The notes under the pieces: model-generated | The model's input: the letters and a program-made list of their open reading frames with translations, nothing else | What the model was told of the DNA's origin: nothing | Databases searched by the model: none | Program-made: the position numbers and the translations under genes | In this document: positions 26,008-33,833 of the stretch, piece by piece | Numbering within the stretch: the stretch's first letter is position 1 | Layout of the letters: each line of letters begins with the position of its first letter | Assembly: GCA_002438635.1 (NCBI GenBank) | Contig: DJPX01000021.1 | Location: forward strand, 1 to 64,000 | Length of the DNA stretch: 64,000 nt | Reading direction: 5' to 3' | Source: Bacteroidales bacterium UBA6401 | GTDB taxonomy: Bacteria; Bacteroidota; Bacteroidia; Bacteroidales; UBA932

Positions 26008-26811
26008 ATGACGAATTTATTTATATCGAGCACACACAACCCCAAAATAAAAAACTTACTCCTACTTCAACAGAAATCTTCTGAAAGACGCGCACAAAAT
26101 AAATTTGTCGCCGAAGGGAAACGAGAATTAAGTCACTGCATAAATGCCGGACTTAAAATTGATTCTATATTTTATTGCCCAGCAATACTGGGCAAAGGCG
26201 AAAATGCAGATATCTTAACGAAACTTTCGAATTCAACCACCAGATATGAAGTAAGTGAAGATGTATATAACAAATTAGCTTACAGAGAAAATACCGAAGG
26301 TATACTAGCGGAAGTATTCACCCCCAAACAAGGTCTAGAAAATTTAAAAATTGGCCCGAAACCTCTAATAATAGTAATGGAAAGTGTCGAAAAGCCGGGA
26401 AATTTAGGGGCGATCCTTAGAAGTGCCGATGCCTGTGGCGCTGATGCCGTGATAGTGTGCGATCCACTTACGGACTTATACAACCCTAACCTTATTAGAA
26501 GCAGCATAGGTGCCATCTTTACAGTGCCCTGTATAGCCTGTTCCTCTGAAGAATGTATCGAATATCTGAAAAGAAACCATATTCAAATATTAACTGCTCA
26601 ACTTCAAGATTCAAGTGTATATTATGACACAGATATGACTTGCGGCACTGCCATAGTCGTAGGAACTGAATCTACAGGGCTCAGCAATTTATGGAGAGAT
26701 GCAGCAGATAAACACATACGAATCCCGATGCGGGGCAAACTCGATTCTCTTAATGTATCAGTAAGCGCTGCCATATTACTTTTCGAAGCTCTAAGACAAA
26801 GAAATGGATAA
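26008..26811 (+). CDS. TrmH/SpoU-family RNA 2'-O-methyltransferase
   Basis: The 267-residue SPOUT methyltransferase has an N-terminal substrate-binding domain (NKFVAEGKRELSHCI) and the three SpoU motifs: MESVEKPGNLGAILRSADA, VVGTESTGLS and IPMRGKLDSLNVSVSAAI. It should methylate a ribose in rRNA or tRNA using SAM at the trefoil knot. The target cannot be told from sequence. It overlaps aroE by 8 nt. Confidence 0.9.
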   Translation: MTNLFISSTHNPKIKNLLLLQQKSSERRAQNKFVAEGKRELSHCINAGLKIDSIFYCPAILGKGENADILTKLSNSTTRYEVSEDVYNKLAYRENTEGILAEVFTPKQGLENLKIGPKPLIIVMESVEKPGNLGAILRSADACGADAVIVCDPLTDLYNPNLIRSSIGAIFTVPCIACSSEECIEYLKRNHIQILTAQLQDSSVYYDTDMTCGTAIVVGTESTGLSNLWRDAADKHIRIPMRGKLDSLNVSVSAAILLFEALRQRNG

Positions 26812-27469
26812 ATTTGCACTAATAGGCTATCCCATAAAAGATTCATTAAGCCCTCTACTTTTCAAAGCAGCCTACCACGGGAAATATGACTACGACCTTA
26901 TCGAATATCCTGAATTCGATAAATGTTACTCTATTTTTAAAGAAAATAACTACCGAGCCGTTAATGTTACAGCTCCATTTAAAACGCAAGCCCTAGAAGC
27001 CGCCGACATTTTATCAAAAGAATGTCTTGAATGTGGCGCCGCCAATATCCTTCTAAAAACAGAAAGTGGCATAAAAGCGTTCAATTCCGATTTTCTAGCA
27101 CTTAAAAAGTTACTAACTGGTAGTAAAAGTGTTATAGTAATAGGAGGTGGTGGTGCAGGTAAAGCTGCATTGGCCGCGGCACGCTCCATTGGCATTACTC
27201 CCCTGCTGTTACATCATGATGAACTCCAAGGACGCAATATAGAGGCAGACACCATAGTATGCACACTTCCCCATTATGCTCCGGGCATAGAAAACATACA
27301 TTGTAATACCCTCATCGAGGCTAACTATAAAACTCCATCCTGCAACTCATTAAAGAATGTAAAAAATTATATCCCAGGAACCACTTGGTTAAAAGAGCAG
27401 GCTATCCTAGGATATGAACTAATGTGTGGCGAGCAGCCAGATACTGATGCTATACGAAAGTCTATTTAA
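26804..27469 (+). CDS. aroE: Shikimate dehydrogenase (short form)
   Basis: The 221-residue enzyme reduces 3-dehydroshikimate with NADPH. It is about 40-60 residues shorter than E. coli AroE, but the key residues are present: SLSP for substrate binding, NVTAPFK with the catalytic lysine, GAANIL, FNSDF with the aspartate, the dinucleotide loop GGGGAGKA and a C-terminal EQA glutamine. The shortening is mainly in the NADP domain, and similar compact forms are usual in Bacteroidota. The 3' end overlaps xth (convergent) by 8 nt. Confidence 0.9.
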   Translation: MDKFALIGYPIKDSLSPLLFKAAYHGKYDYDLIEYPEFDKCYSIFKENNYRAVNVTAPFKTQALEAADILSKECLECGAANILLKTESGIKAFNSDFLALKKLLTGSKSVIVIGGGGAGKAALAAARSIGITPLLLHHDELQGRNIEADTIVCTLPHYAPGIENIHCNTLIEANYKTPSCNSLKNVKNYIPGTTWLKEQAILGYELMCGEQPDTDAIRKSI

Positions 27470-28220
27470 GAATCAAACCGACAGGGCAATGGTCGGAACC
27501 CATTATATCCGTATAAATCTGTGTAGAGTCAATATGCGACTTTAACGACTCGCTAACTAAAAAATAATCTATACGCCAACCGGCATTCCGAAATCGGGCA
27601 CCTCCACGATAAGACCACCAACTATATTTTACTTCCTCGGGGTGTTGATATCGCCATGTATCGATAAATCCAGAATTCAGCATCTGAGTCATCTTTTCCC
27701 TTTCAGCATCAGTAAAGCCTGCACTTTGATGATTCGAAGACGGATTTTTAATATCTATCTCATTGTGAGCAACATTAAAGTCTCCACACACCACAACAGG
27801 CTTTCTTTTGTTTAATTCGCCCAGATAAGCCCTGAAATCATCCTCCCACTGCATGCGATAATCAAGACGCCTCAAACCCTCTTGAGAATTAGGGACATAA
27901 ACATTGACCAGGAAAAACTCGGCCAATTCTAACGTCTCCACACGCCCTTCGTGATCGTGAATATCCATATCCATCCCGTTGTGAACGGATATAACAGGTA
28001 ATCTGCTATATACTACTGTTCCCGAGTAACCTGGACGGTCGGCATAATTCCAATACGAAGTATAGCCGGGGAATTCCAAATCTATCTGCCCCTCCTTCAA
28101 CTTTGTCTCTTGCAAGCACACGAAATCGGCATCAAACGAATTGAAAATATCTGCGAATCCTTTTCCTACTATGGCTCTAAGTCCATTCACATTCCAACTG
28201 ATCAACTTTACAGGCTCCAT
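27462..28220 (-). CDS. xth: Exodeoxyribonuclease III
   Basis: The 252-residue AP endonuclease/exonuclease repairs abasic sites. It has the family motifs ISWNVNGLRA at the start, LQETKL with the metal-binding Glu, PGYSGTVVYSR, GDFNVAHNEIDI and the last GSDHCPVGL with the catalytic Asp-His. The complete length matches ExoIII. It overlaps cysS by 13 nt and is probably co-transcribed with it. Confidence 0.95.
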   Translation of the reverse strand: MEPVKLISWNVNGLRAIVGKGFADIFNSFDADFVCLQETKLKEGQIDLEFPGYTSYWNYADRPGYSGTVVYSRLPVISVHNGMDMDIHDHEGRVETLELAEFFLVNVYVPNSQEGLRRLDYRMQWEDDFRAYLGELNKRKPVVVCGDFNVAHNEIDIKNPSSNHQSAGFTDAEREKMTQMLNSGFIDTWRYQHPEEVKYSWWSYRGGARFRNAGWRIDYFLVSESLKSHIDSTQIYTDIMGSDHCPVGLILK

Positions 28221-29728
28221 TCAGATCCGTCTTTAGTGTCTTTAACTTTAATGCCCAATTCTTTAAGTGTGTCCCGTATATGATCTGACGTAGCCCAATC
28301 TTTATTCGCCTTTGCAACAGCTCTTTGTTCGAAAATCATCTGCATCAGCCCATCTATAACACCGGTATTGGCGCCCATACTTTCCTCATCCCTTAGGCCA
28401 AGCACACCGAAGACTACATCGTCAAAAATCTGGACAAGCGTCTTTATATCACCTTCGGACAATTTTACGCTTCCTGCTTTGGCTCCATTTATAAGCCTAA
28501 CGGCTTCAAAAAGATAGGATAATGTTCCAGGGGTATTTAAGTCATCACAAAGAGTATCGTACACGCCTTCAAAAACAGATTTTACCTCTGGCGAAGTGGC
28601 CGGACATGTATCTGGAGCGATGGCCGAAGACAAGTCACCATAAACATAGTCAGGACATTTACGAGAGACTAAAGCATAAAGCGTGCGCGCCGCCTGCATT
28701 AACTTTTCCAACCCTTTTTGCGCAGCCTGAAGAGCTTCATTGGAAAAATCCAAAGTCCCACGATAATGCGCCTGTAAAATAAAAAATCTTACTGTCATAG
28801 GGCTATAGGCCTGAGTTAGTTTCGGATGCTGACCGCTAAACATCTGAGGAAGCGTTATGAAATTCCCCAGGCTCTTTCCCATCTTCTGCCCATTAATGGT
28901 AATCATATTATTATGAACCCAGTAATGCACGCCCTCAGTTCCACGACAAGCCACATTTTGGGCGATTTCGCACTCATGGTGTGGGAACATAAGATCCATA
29001 CCTCCACCATGTATGTCGAACACCTCGCCCAAGTACTTCTCTCCCATAACGGAACACTCTAAGTGCCACCCCGGGAAACCTTCACTCCATGGTGATGGCC
29101 AATGCATAATATGCTCCGGATCTGCCTTTTTCCATAGCGCGAAGTCATAAGGAGCACGTTTGTCCTCTTGTCCATCCAATTCGCGCGTTCCTTCCATGGT
29201 ATCTTCCAGATTACGACCACTCAATACTCCATAATGATGATGCTCGTTATACTTTTTAACATCAAAATACACACTGCCATTACTTATATATGCATATCCT
29301 GCATTCAAAATACGTTTTACGGCCTCAATCTGCTCCACGATATGTCCACTCGCACGAGGCTCGATACTTGGAGGGGCCACATTTAATTGACGCATGGCTT
29401 CGTGATATCGAAAAGTGTATGTCTGAGCTATCTCCATAGGTTCAAGCTGCTCCAGACGAGCCTTCTTCGCTATTTTATCTTCTCCTGAGTCCGCATCGTG
29501 TTCCAAATGTCCTACGTCAGTTATGTTACGAACATATCGCACTTTATAGCCTAGATGACGTAAAAGCTTGAATAGTACATCAAATGTCACTCCTGGTCTA
29601 GCGTGTCCTAAATGCGCATCACCATAAACGGTAGGGCCACACACATACATTCCAACATGGCCTGGATCTATAGGTTTGAACACCTCTTTTTGTCGTGTCC
29701 TTGTATTAGTTAAACGAAGTACTCTCAT
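28208..29728 (-). CDS. cysS: Cysteinyl-tRNA synthetase
   Basis: The 506-residue class I synthetase charges tRNA-Cys. The HIGH-type sequence is GDAHLGHARP at about 36-45, zinc ligands are in the MYVCGPTVYG and CSVMGEKY stretches plus HHECEIAQ, and KMSKS reads KMGKS followed by LGNFITL. Note the Ser-to-Gly change in KMSKS, which is seen in other CysS. The DALR anticodon-binding domain is C-terminal. Confidence 0.96.
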   Translation of the reverse strand: MRVLRLTNTRTRQKEVFKPIDPGHVGMYVCGPTVYGDAHLGHARPGVTFDVLFKLLRHLGYKVRYVRNITDVGHLEHDADSGEDKIAKKARLEQLEPMEIAQTYTFRYHEAMRQLNVAPPSIEPRASGHIVEQIEAVKRILNAGYAYISNGSVYFDVKKYNEHHHYGVLSGRNLEDTMEGTRELDGQEDKRAPYDFALWKKADPEHIMHWPSPWSEGFPGWHLECSVMGEKYLGEVFDIHGGGMDLMFPHHECEIAQNVACRGTEGVHYWVHNNMITINGQKMGKSLGNFITLPQMFSGQHPKLTQAYSPMTVRFFILQAHYRGTLDFSNEALQAAQKGLEKLMQAARTLYALVSRKCPDYVYGDLSSAIAPDTCPATSPEVKSVFEGVYDTLCDDLNTPGTLSYLFEAVRLINGAKAGSVKLSEGDIKTLVQIFDDVVFGVLGLRDEESMGANTGVIDGLMQMIFEQRAVAKANKDWATSDHIRDTLKELGIKVKDTKDGSEWSL

Positions 29729-29758
29729 ATAATAAAGTCAACTTAATTTCACAACCTA

Positions 29759-29787
29759 CGAAGATACGAATTTTATTGCTATCTTCG
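29759..29787. promoter_or_regulatory. Mirror-image divergent promoter elements of cysS and folD
   Basis: CGAAGATA (29759-29766) and TATCTTCG (29780-29787) form a perfect 8-bp inverted repeat with a 13-nt spacer. Each half reads TATCTTCG towards its own gene, a TAnnTTYG-type -7 element. Each lies close to its start codon (29728 and 29792). It may act as two promoters or also as an operator. Confidence 0.5.
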
Positions 29788-29791
29788 CAGC

Positions 29792-30655
29792 GTGATTTTA
29801 AGCGGAAAAGAATTATCTGATAATATCAAGTCGCAATTAGCTCAAGAAGTAGCGACTTTCCCGGCCAAATATGGACGAGTACCACATTTGGCCGTAGTAC
29901 TCGTAGGCGATGACCCGGCGAGTGCCACTTATGTTCGCAATAAAGGTAAAGCTTGCGAAAAAATTGGCATCCATAATACTACCATACATTTACCAGCTGA
30001 AACCAGTGAAGAAACGCTTTTAGAACAGATTCGCCTACTAAACGAAGACGATGGCGTGGATGGCATACTGGTTCAACTACCACTTCCTCCACACATCGAC
30101 GAGTTAAAAGCACTTTATGCTATTGCACGTGAAAAGGATGTGGACGGATTTCATCCGGAGAATGTAGCCGCCCTATGGAGACGACGCACAAAGCCCGAAA
30201 CTAATCCCCAATACTGTGTACCATGCACACCTCGAGGGATTATAAGGCTTTTAAAAGCGGCCAATGTTGACATTGATGGGAAAAGAGCCGTTGTGGTAGG
30301 AAGGAGCAACATAGTGGGACTACCTGTTGCGAAACTTCTACTTAATGAAAATGCCACGGTAACCATTTGCCATTCTCACACAAAAGACTTGGCTCAGATA
30401 ACAAGAGAAGCTGATATTCTGGTAGTCGCCGTAGGGAAACCTCACTTCATAACGTCGGAAATGGTAAAAAAGGGGGCCGTAGTCATAGATGTCGGTATTG
30501 ATCGTACTCCTGAGGGCAAACTCTGCGGAGATGTCGATTTCGAAAGTGTGAAAGATAAAGCCAGCGTCATAACTCCAGTCCCAGGAGGGGTAGGGCCTAT
30601 GACAATCTGCTCTCTTATGGAAAATACGATAGATTGCTTTATTAATAGGCAATGA
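29792..30655 (+). CDS. folD: Methylenetetrahydrofolate dehydrogenase / cyclohydrolase
   Basis: The 287-residue bifunctional enzyme interconverts methylene-, methenyl- and formyl-tetrahydrofolate. It has YVRNKGKACEKIGI with the catalytic Lys, QLPLPPHI, the DVDGFHPENV stretch, GRSNIVGLPVA for NADP and the C-terminal PVPGGVGPMTICSLMENT. The start is GTG at 29792. No nearby ATG keeps the N-terminus. The -7-like element is only 4 nt upstream, so the mRNA would be leaderless. Confidence 0.95.
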   Translation: MILSGKELSDNIKSQLAQEVATFPAKYGRVPHLAVVLVGDDPASATYVRNKGKACEKIGIHNTTIHLPAETSEETLLEQIRLLNEDDGVDGILVQLPLPPHIDELKALYAIAREKDVDGFHPENVAALWRRRTKPETNPQYCVPCTPRGIIRLLKAANVDIDGKRAVVVGRSNIVGLPVAKLLLNENATVTICHSHTKDLAQITREADILVVAVGKPHFITSEMVKKGAVVIDVGIDRTPEGKLCGDVDFESVKDKASVITPVPGGVGPMTICSLMENTIDCFINRQ

Positions 30656-31432
30656 CTACTCCCTAAGCACAACGGAAACAGCTAAATGATCAGAAGCCTG
30701 CTCTGGGGAGTTGCCATCAAAATCCTTTACCATCGAGCTACTCTCACACCTTAATCTGGAATTCTTTAACACAAATACATAGTCGATGCATGCTCGCGGT
30801 GCATCACTGGGGTAGCTATACTCTAATGGACTTACTATTTGCCAATTCTCCATAAACATAGCTATGACTTCACTTTGTGGCGTCGCATTAAAATCCCCAC
30901 ATAAAACCACTTCCTTGCCGCTGTTTTTTGCACGCGAGCGTAAAATTGAATCCACGATATGCCCTTGCTCCATACGTGATACTACGCTCGAAAACTCCAG
31001 ATGCGTTACTGCAAATATAATATCTTCCGTTTCTGCTATACATAAAGCACGAGGTTCACTTCCCTCTCCTTTAGGAAGATGTACAAGCTCCGAATTCAAG
31101 ATTCTATGGCTTGGCCCTACAAGCAATCCTATTCCATATTTTCCTCCCTGAAAAGGCATCGAAGGAGCAAATACCATCTGATATCCAGCAGGGAGTTTAT
31201 TCTTTAATTCCTCTAACTGGAACACTCCTCCTGTTCTAACAGTACAACTGTCCAATTCGCAAAGCCCGACATAATCAGCATGATGCTTTCTCAACATATC
31301 AGCAATCATCTCTGTACTATTTACTTCCGACTTGGAAAAAACACCCACATTATAACTGACTATATTAATAGTCCGTCCACAAGAGCAGAACAAAAATACT
31401 ACGCTCAAAAGCGTCACACACTTATTTTTCAT
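30656..31432 (-). CDS. Endonuclease/exonuclease/phosphatase-family lipoprotein
   Basis: The 258-residue protein has a lipoprotein signal (VVFLFCSCG; Cys at about 17-19) and an EEP fold: INIVSYNVGVF, LCELDS with the metal-binding Glu, VTHLEFSS, VVLCGDFNATP, and ASDHLAVSVVL with Asp-His. The residues for a Mg-dependent phosphodiesterase are all present. The surface location suggests scavenging of nucleic acid or phosphoester. It is tail to tail with folD and abuts its stop. Confidence 0.85.
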   Translation of the reverse strand: MKNKCVTLLSVVFLFCSCGRTINIVSYNVGVFSKSEVNSTEMIADMLRKHHADYVGLCELDSCTVRTGGVFQLEELKNKLPAGYQMVFAPSMPFQGGKYGIGLLVGPSHRILNSELVHLPKGEGSEPRALCIAETEDIIFAVTHLEFSSVVSRMEQGHIVDSILRSRAKNSGKEVVLCGDFNATPQSEVIAMFMENWQIVSPLEYSYPSDAPRACIDYVFVLKNSRLRCESSSMVKDFDGNSPEQASDHLAVSVVLRE

Positions 31433-31439
31433 AACAGAG

Positions 31440-31470
31440 CGAATATACTATCATTTCGCGGGAAAACAAA
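31440..31470 (-). promoter_or_regulatory. Promoter of the EEP lipoprotein gene
   Basis: Minus strand TTTG (31470-31467), a 19-nt spacer and TATATTCG (31447-31440). It ends 7 nt from the ATG at 31432, so the leader should be only a few nucleotides long. Confidence 0.65.
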
Positions 31471-31594
31471 CTCCGGTTCCTTATACCATTAAACTCTGTG
31501 CCTTACTTTATCCACCAAATAAAACAACATTTGAGTTTCGCTATACGCACGACCATTTACTTGAAAAACCTTAGTTAGACTATCGTCAAGAGGA

Positions 31595-31643
31595 ACCAAA
31601 AAGATTTACTAAGATGATGCAGGTTATTTTTTGAAAGTTACTA
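31595..31643 (-). repeat. Dispersed 49-nt repeat R2, copy 1
   Basis: The reverse complement of 31595-31643 matches 58637-58685 with a single mismatch by eye. The shared core includes AACCTGCATCATCTTAGT. Both copies are intergenic. The surrounding 31433-31707 gap (275 nt) holds nothing else I can assign except the promoter elements of its two neighbours. Confidence 0.85.
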
Positions 31644-31695
31644 TAAAAGTGCAGGCAAAAAAGTCACAGACAGGGGCGTTTCACGGGAAATTTCT

Positions 31696-31703
31696 TAAAT
31701 TTG
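31696..31703 (+). promoter_or_regulatory. -7 element of the acyltransferase-like gene (leaderless)
   Basis: TAAATTTG at 31696-31703 matches TAnnTTTG and ends 4 nt before the ATG at 31708. The transcript should begin at or within a base or two of the start codon. No -33 TTTG is seen. Confidence 0.5.
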
Positions 31704-31707
31704 GATT

Positions 31708-32814
31708 ATGGAAAATAAAAGACTTGAAAGCCTCGATGCCTTTAGAGGTTTTGATATGATATGGATAATGGGTTTATCCTCAATCGTGTATGTCATTTGC
31801 TCATTATTCCCTGGTGGAAGTGACTGTTTTTTAGCGCAACAGATGGACCACGTGGACTGGAACGGATTGGCCTTTATGGATTTGATATTCCCCACATTCC
31901 TATTCATAGCCGGCATCTCATTTCCTTATTCACTTGCCAAACAAAAGAGCCTCGGACATAACAATAAAGATATACATCTAAAAATATTCCGACGAGCTTT
32001 TACTCTTGTTCTGTTCGGGCTTATTTATAATGGATTCCTATACGATTTCGACCTCTCCCAACAGCGCTGGTGCAGCGTACTGGGAAGAATAGGATTGGCA
32101 TGGATGATAGCAGCACTTCTCTACATCCATTGTTCAAGAAATGCTAGAATCGCTATATGTGCTCTGCTCTTAGTTGGATACTATCTATTAATGCGATTCG
32201 TCAAAGTACCTGGAGCTCCGCTCGATGCGGATCCATTTTCACTTGAATGGAACTTGGCCGGATATATTGACAGAAAAATTATGCCTGGCGTACTTTATAG
32301 GGACATATTCGACCCAGAAGGGCTACTGGGATTAGTACCGGCAAGCGCTACTGCTATGATGGGCATGTTTACAGGAGAATTCGTAAAAGAGCACAAAGGA
32401 GATGGTGGTAAGAAAACCCGGATAATGCTCGCTTCTGCGGCTGCATTACTACTCATAGGACTACTTTGGAACTTCATTTTTCCTATAAACAAAAACTTAT
32501 GGAGTAGTAGTTTCGCCTGTGTAGTTGGCGCGTATTCATTGGCCCTGTTTTCTATATTCTATTATATAATAGATGTAAAAGGACATCGTAAATGGGCCTT
32601 CCCTTTTAAAGTGGTAGGGATGAACTCCATCACCATATATATGGCTATGGTATTTATAGATTTTAGTTACACAGCAAGACAACTCCTTCACGGAGTAATG
32701 GGACTGCTCCCTAATGAAACAGCATCACGGCTTGTCCTTATTATGGGAATGTTCCTACTAAGATGGTTATTTGTCTATTTCCTCTATAAAAAGAAGATAT
32801 TCCTAAAGGTCTAG
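31708..32814 (+). CDS. DUF5009/NagX-type acyltransferase-like membrane protein
   Basis: The 368-residue protein has the N-terminal family signature RLESLDAFRGFDMIWIMG, then MDLIFPTFLFIAGISFPYS, and about ten transmembrane helices. The family is related to heparan-alpha-glucosaminide acetyltransferases and to the NagX-like proteins of glycan metabolism. Acetyl transfer across the inner membrane is inferred. The match to the family start supports the ATG at 31708. Its end overlaps manC (convergent) by 4 nt. Confidence 0.85.
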   Translation: MENKRLESLDAFRGFDMIWIMGLSSIVYVICSLFPGGSDCFLAQQMDHVDWNGLAFMDLIFPTFLFIAGISFPYSLAKQKSLGHNNKDIHLKIFRRAFTLVLFGLIYNGFLYDFDLSQQRWCSVLGRIGLAWMIAALLYIHCSRNARIAICALLLVGYYLLMRFVKVPGAPLDADPFSLEWNLAGYIDRKIMPGVLYRDIFDPEGLLGLVPASATAMMGMFTGEFVKEHKGDGGKKTRIMLASAAALLLIGLLWNFIFPINKNLWSSSFACVVGAYSLALFSIFYYIIDVKGHRKWAFPFKVVGMNSITIYMAMVFIDFSYTARQLLHGVMGLLPNETASRLVLIMGMFLLRWLFVYFLYKKKIFLKV

Positions 32815-33833
32815 ACGAACTCCTTTATCTCCTGCTCTCTATCTAATGGACACACCAGAATGCGTCCACCCTTAACTGCTATAATATAATTATTTAAGCC
32901 TACAGCTATAAGACGTTGGCCTTCTTCAATCGCACAAAAACAATTTTTACAATCATGAAGTTCAATAGTCCCGACATTCTGACGATACTCCCTTAATGAG
33001 CCCCACGTGCCCAAATCACTCCATCCCAAATCTTCAGCTTCCACGTAAATATTCTTAGACTTCTCCATTACGGCGTAATCTATAGAAATCTTTTCACAGG
33101 TCGGGAATAGCTCTCTCAATTTTTGTTCTTCTTGTTCTGTATAGAAATAAGGGGCCAACTCGTCCATTACACTGCATATTTGAGGAGCATGCTTTTCTAA
33201 CTCGTACAAAATCGTACTTACTTTCCAGACAAAGATGCCAGCATTCCAAAAATATCTTCCCGATGCCAAATATGCCTTAGCCGTCTTAAGGTCAGGCTTC
33301 TCGCAAAACTGCTGAACCTTAAGTATTTTCCCTATCTCAGGCTTATCTGCACATATATAACCGTATCCTGTTTCGGGCCTTGTCGGTTCTATGCCAATCG
33401 TCACAATTCTATTCTCTTTACTCTCGGACACAAATCCAACAGCATCTCTTATTACACGAGTAAAGACATCGGTTTTCAAAACCATAGCATCGGATGGAGC
33501 CACTACAACAGCCGCATCCGGATGATGAAGAGCTATTTTACTACAAGCATACGCTATACACGGAGCCGTATTCCTTCCGATTGGCTCAAGTAAAATGTGT
33601 TCAGTGAGAATATCGGGCAACTGCTCCCTGACAATATCGGAATAATGCTCTGATGTTACTATCCATATATCGTTTATAGAGCATACAGGCAAAAATCTAT
33701 CGACAGTCATCTGTATAAGAGTCTTACCTACTCCCAAAACATCCACGAACTGTTTAGGCAAATCCGGGGTGCTTAACGGCCATAGACGGGAACCTATTCC
33801 CCCAGCCATTATGACTACTTGAACATCCGACAT
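32811..33833 (-). CDS. manC: Mannose-1-phosphate guanylyltransferase
   Basis: The 340-residue nucleotidyltransferase makes GDP-mannose for glycan synthesis. It has the signature IMAGGIGSRLWPLSTPDLPK (9-28), EPIGRNTAPCI, and FEKPD-type FCEKPDLKTA. The short C-terminal left-handed helix region is present. It is the monofunctional form without an isomerase domain. It shares base 33833 with the upstream dehydratase gene, so the two are one operon. Confidence 0.92.
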   Translation of the reverse strand: MSDVQVVIMAGGIGSRLWPLSTPDLPKQFVDVLGVGKTLIQMTVDRFLPVCSINDIWIVTSEHYSDIVREQLPDILTEHILLEPIGRNTAPCIAYACSKIALHHPDAAVVVAPSDAMVLKTDVFTRVIRDAVGFVSESKENRIVTIGIEPTRPETGYGYICADKPEIGKILKVQQFCEKPDLKTAKAYLASGRYFWNAGIFVWKVSTILYELEKHAPQICSVMDELAPYFYTEQEEQKLRELFPTCEKISIDYAVMEKSKNIYVEAEDLGWSDLGTWGSLREYRQNVGTIELHDCKNCFCAIEEGQRLIAVGLNNYIIAVKGGRILVCPLDREQEIKEFV

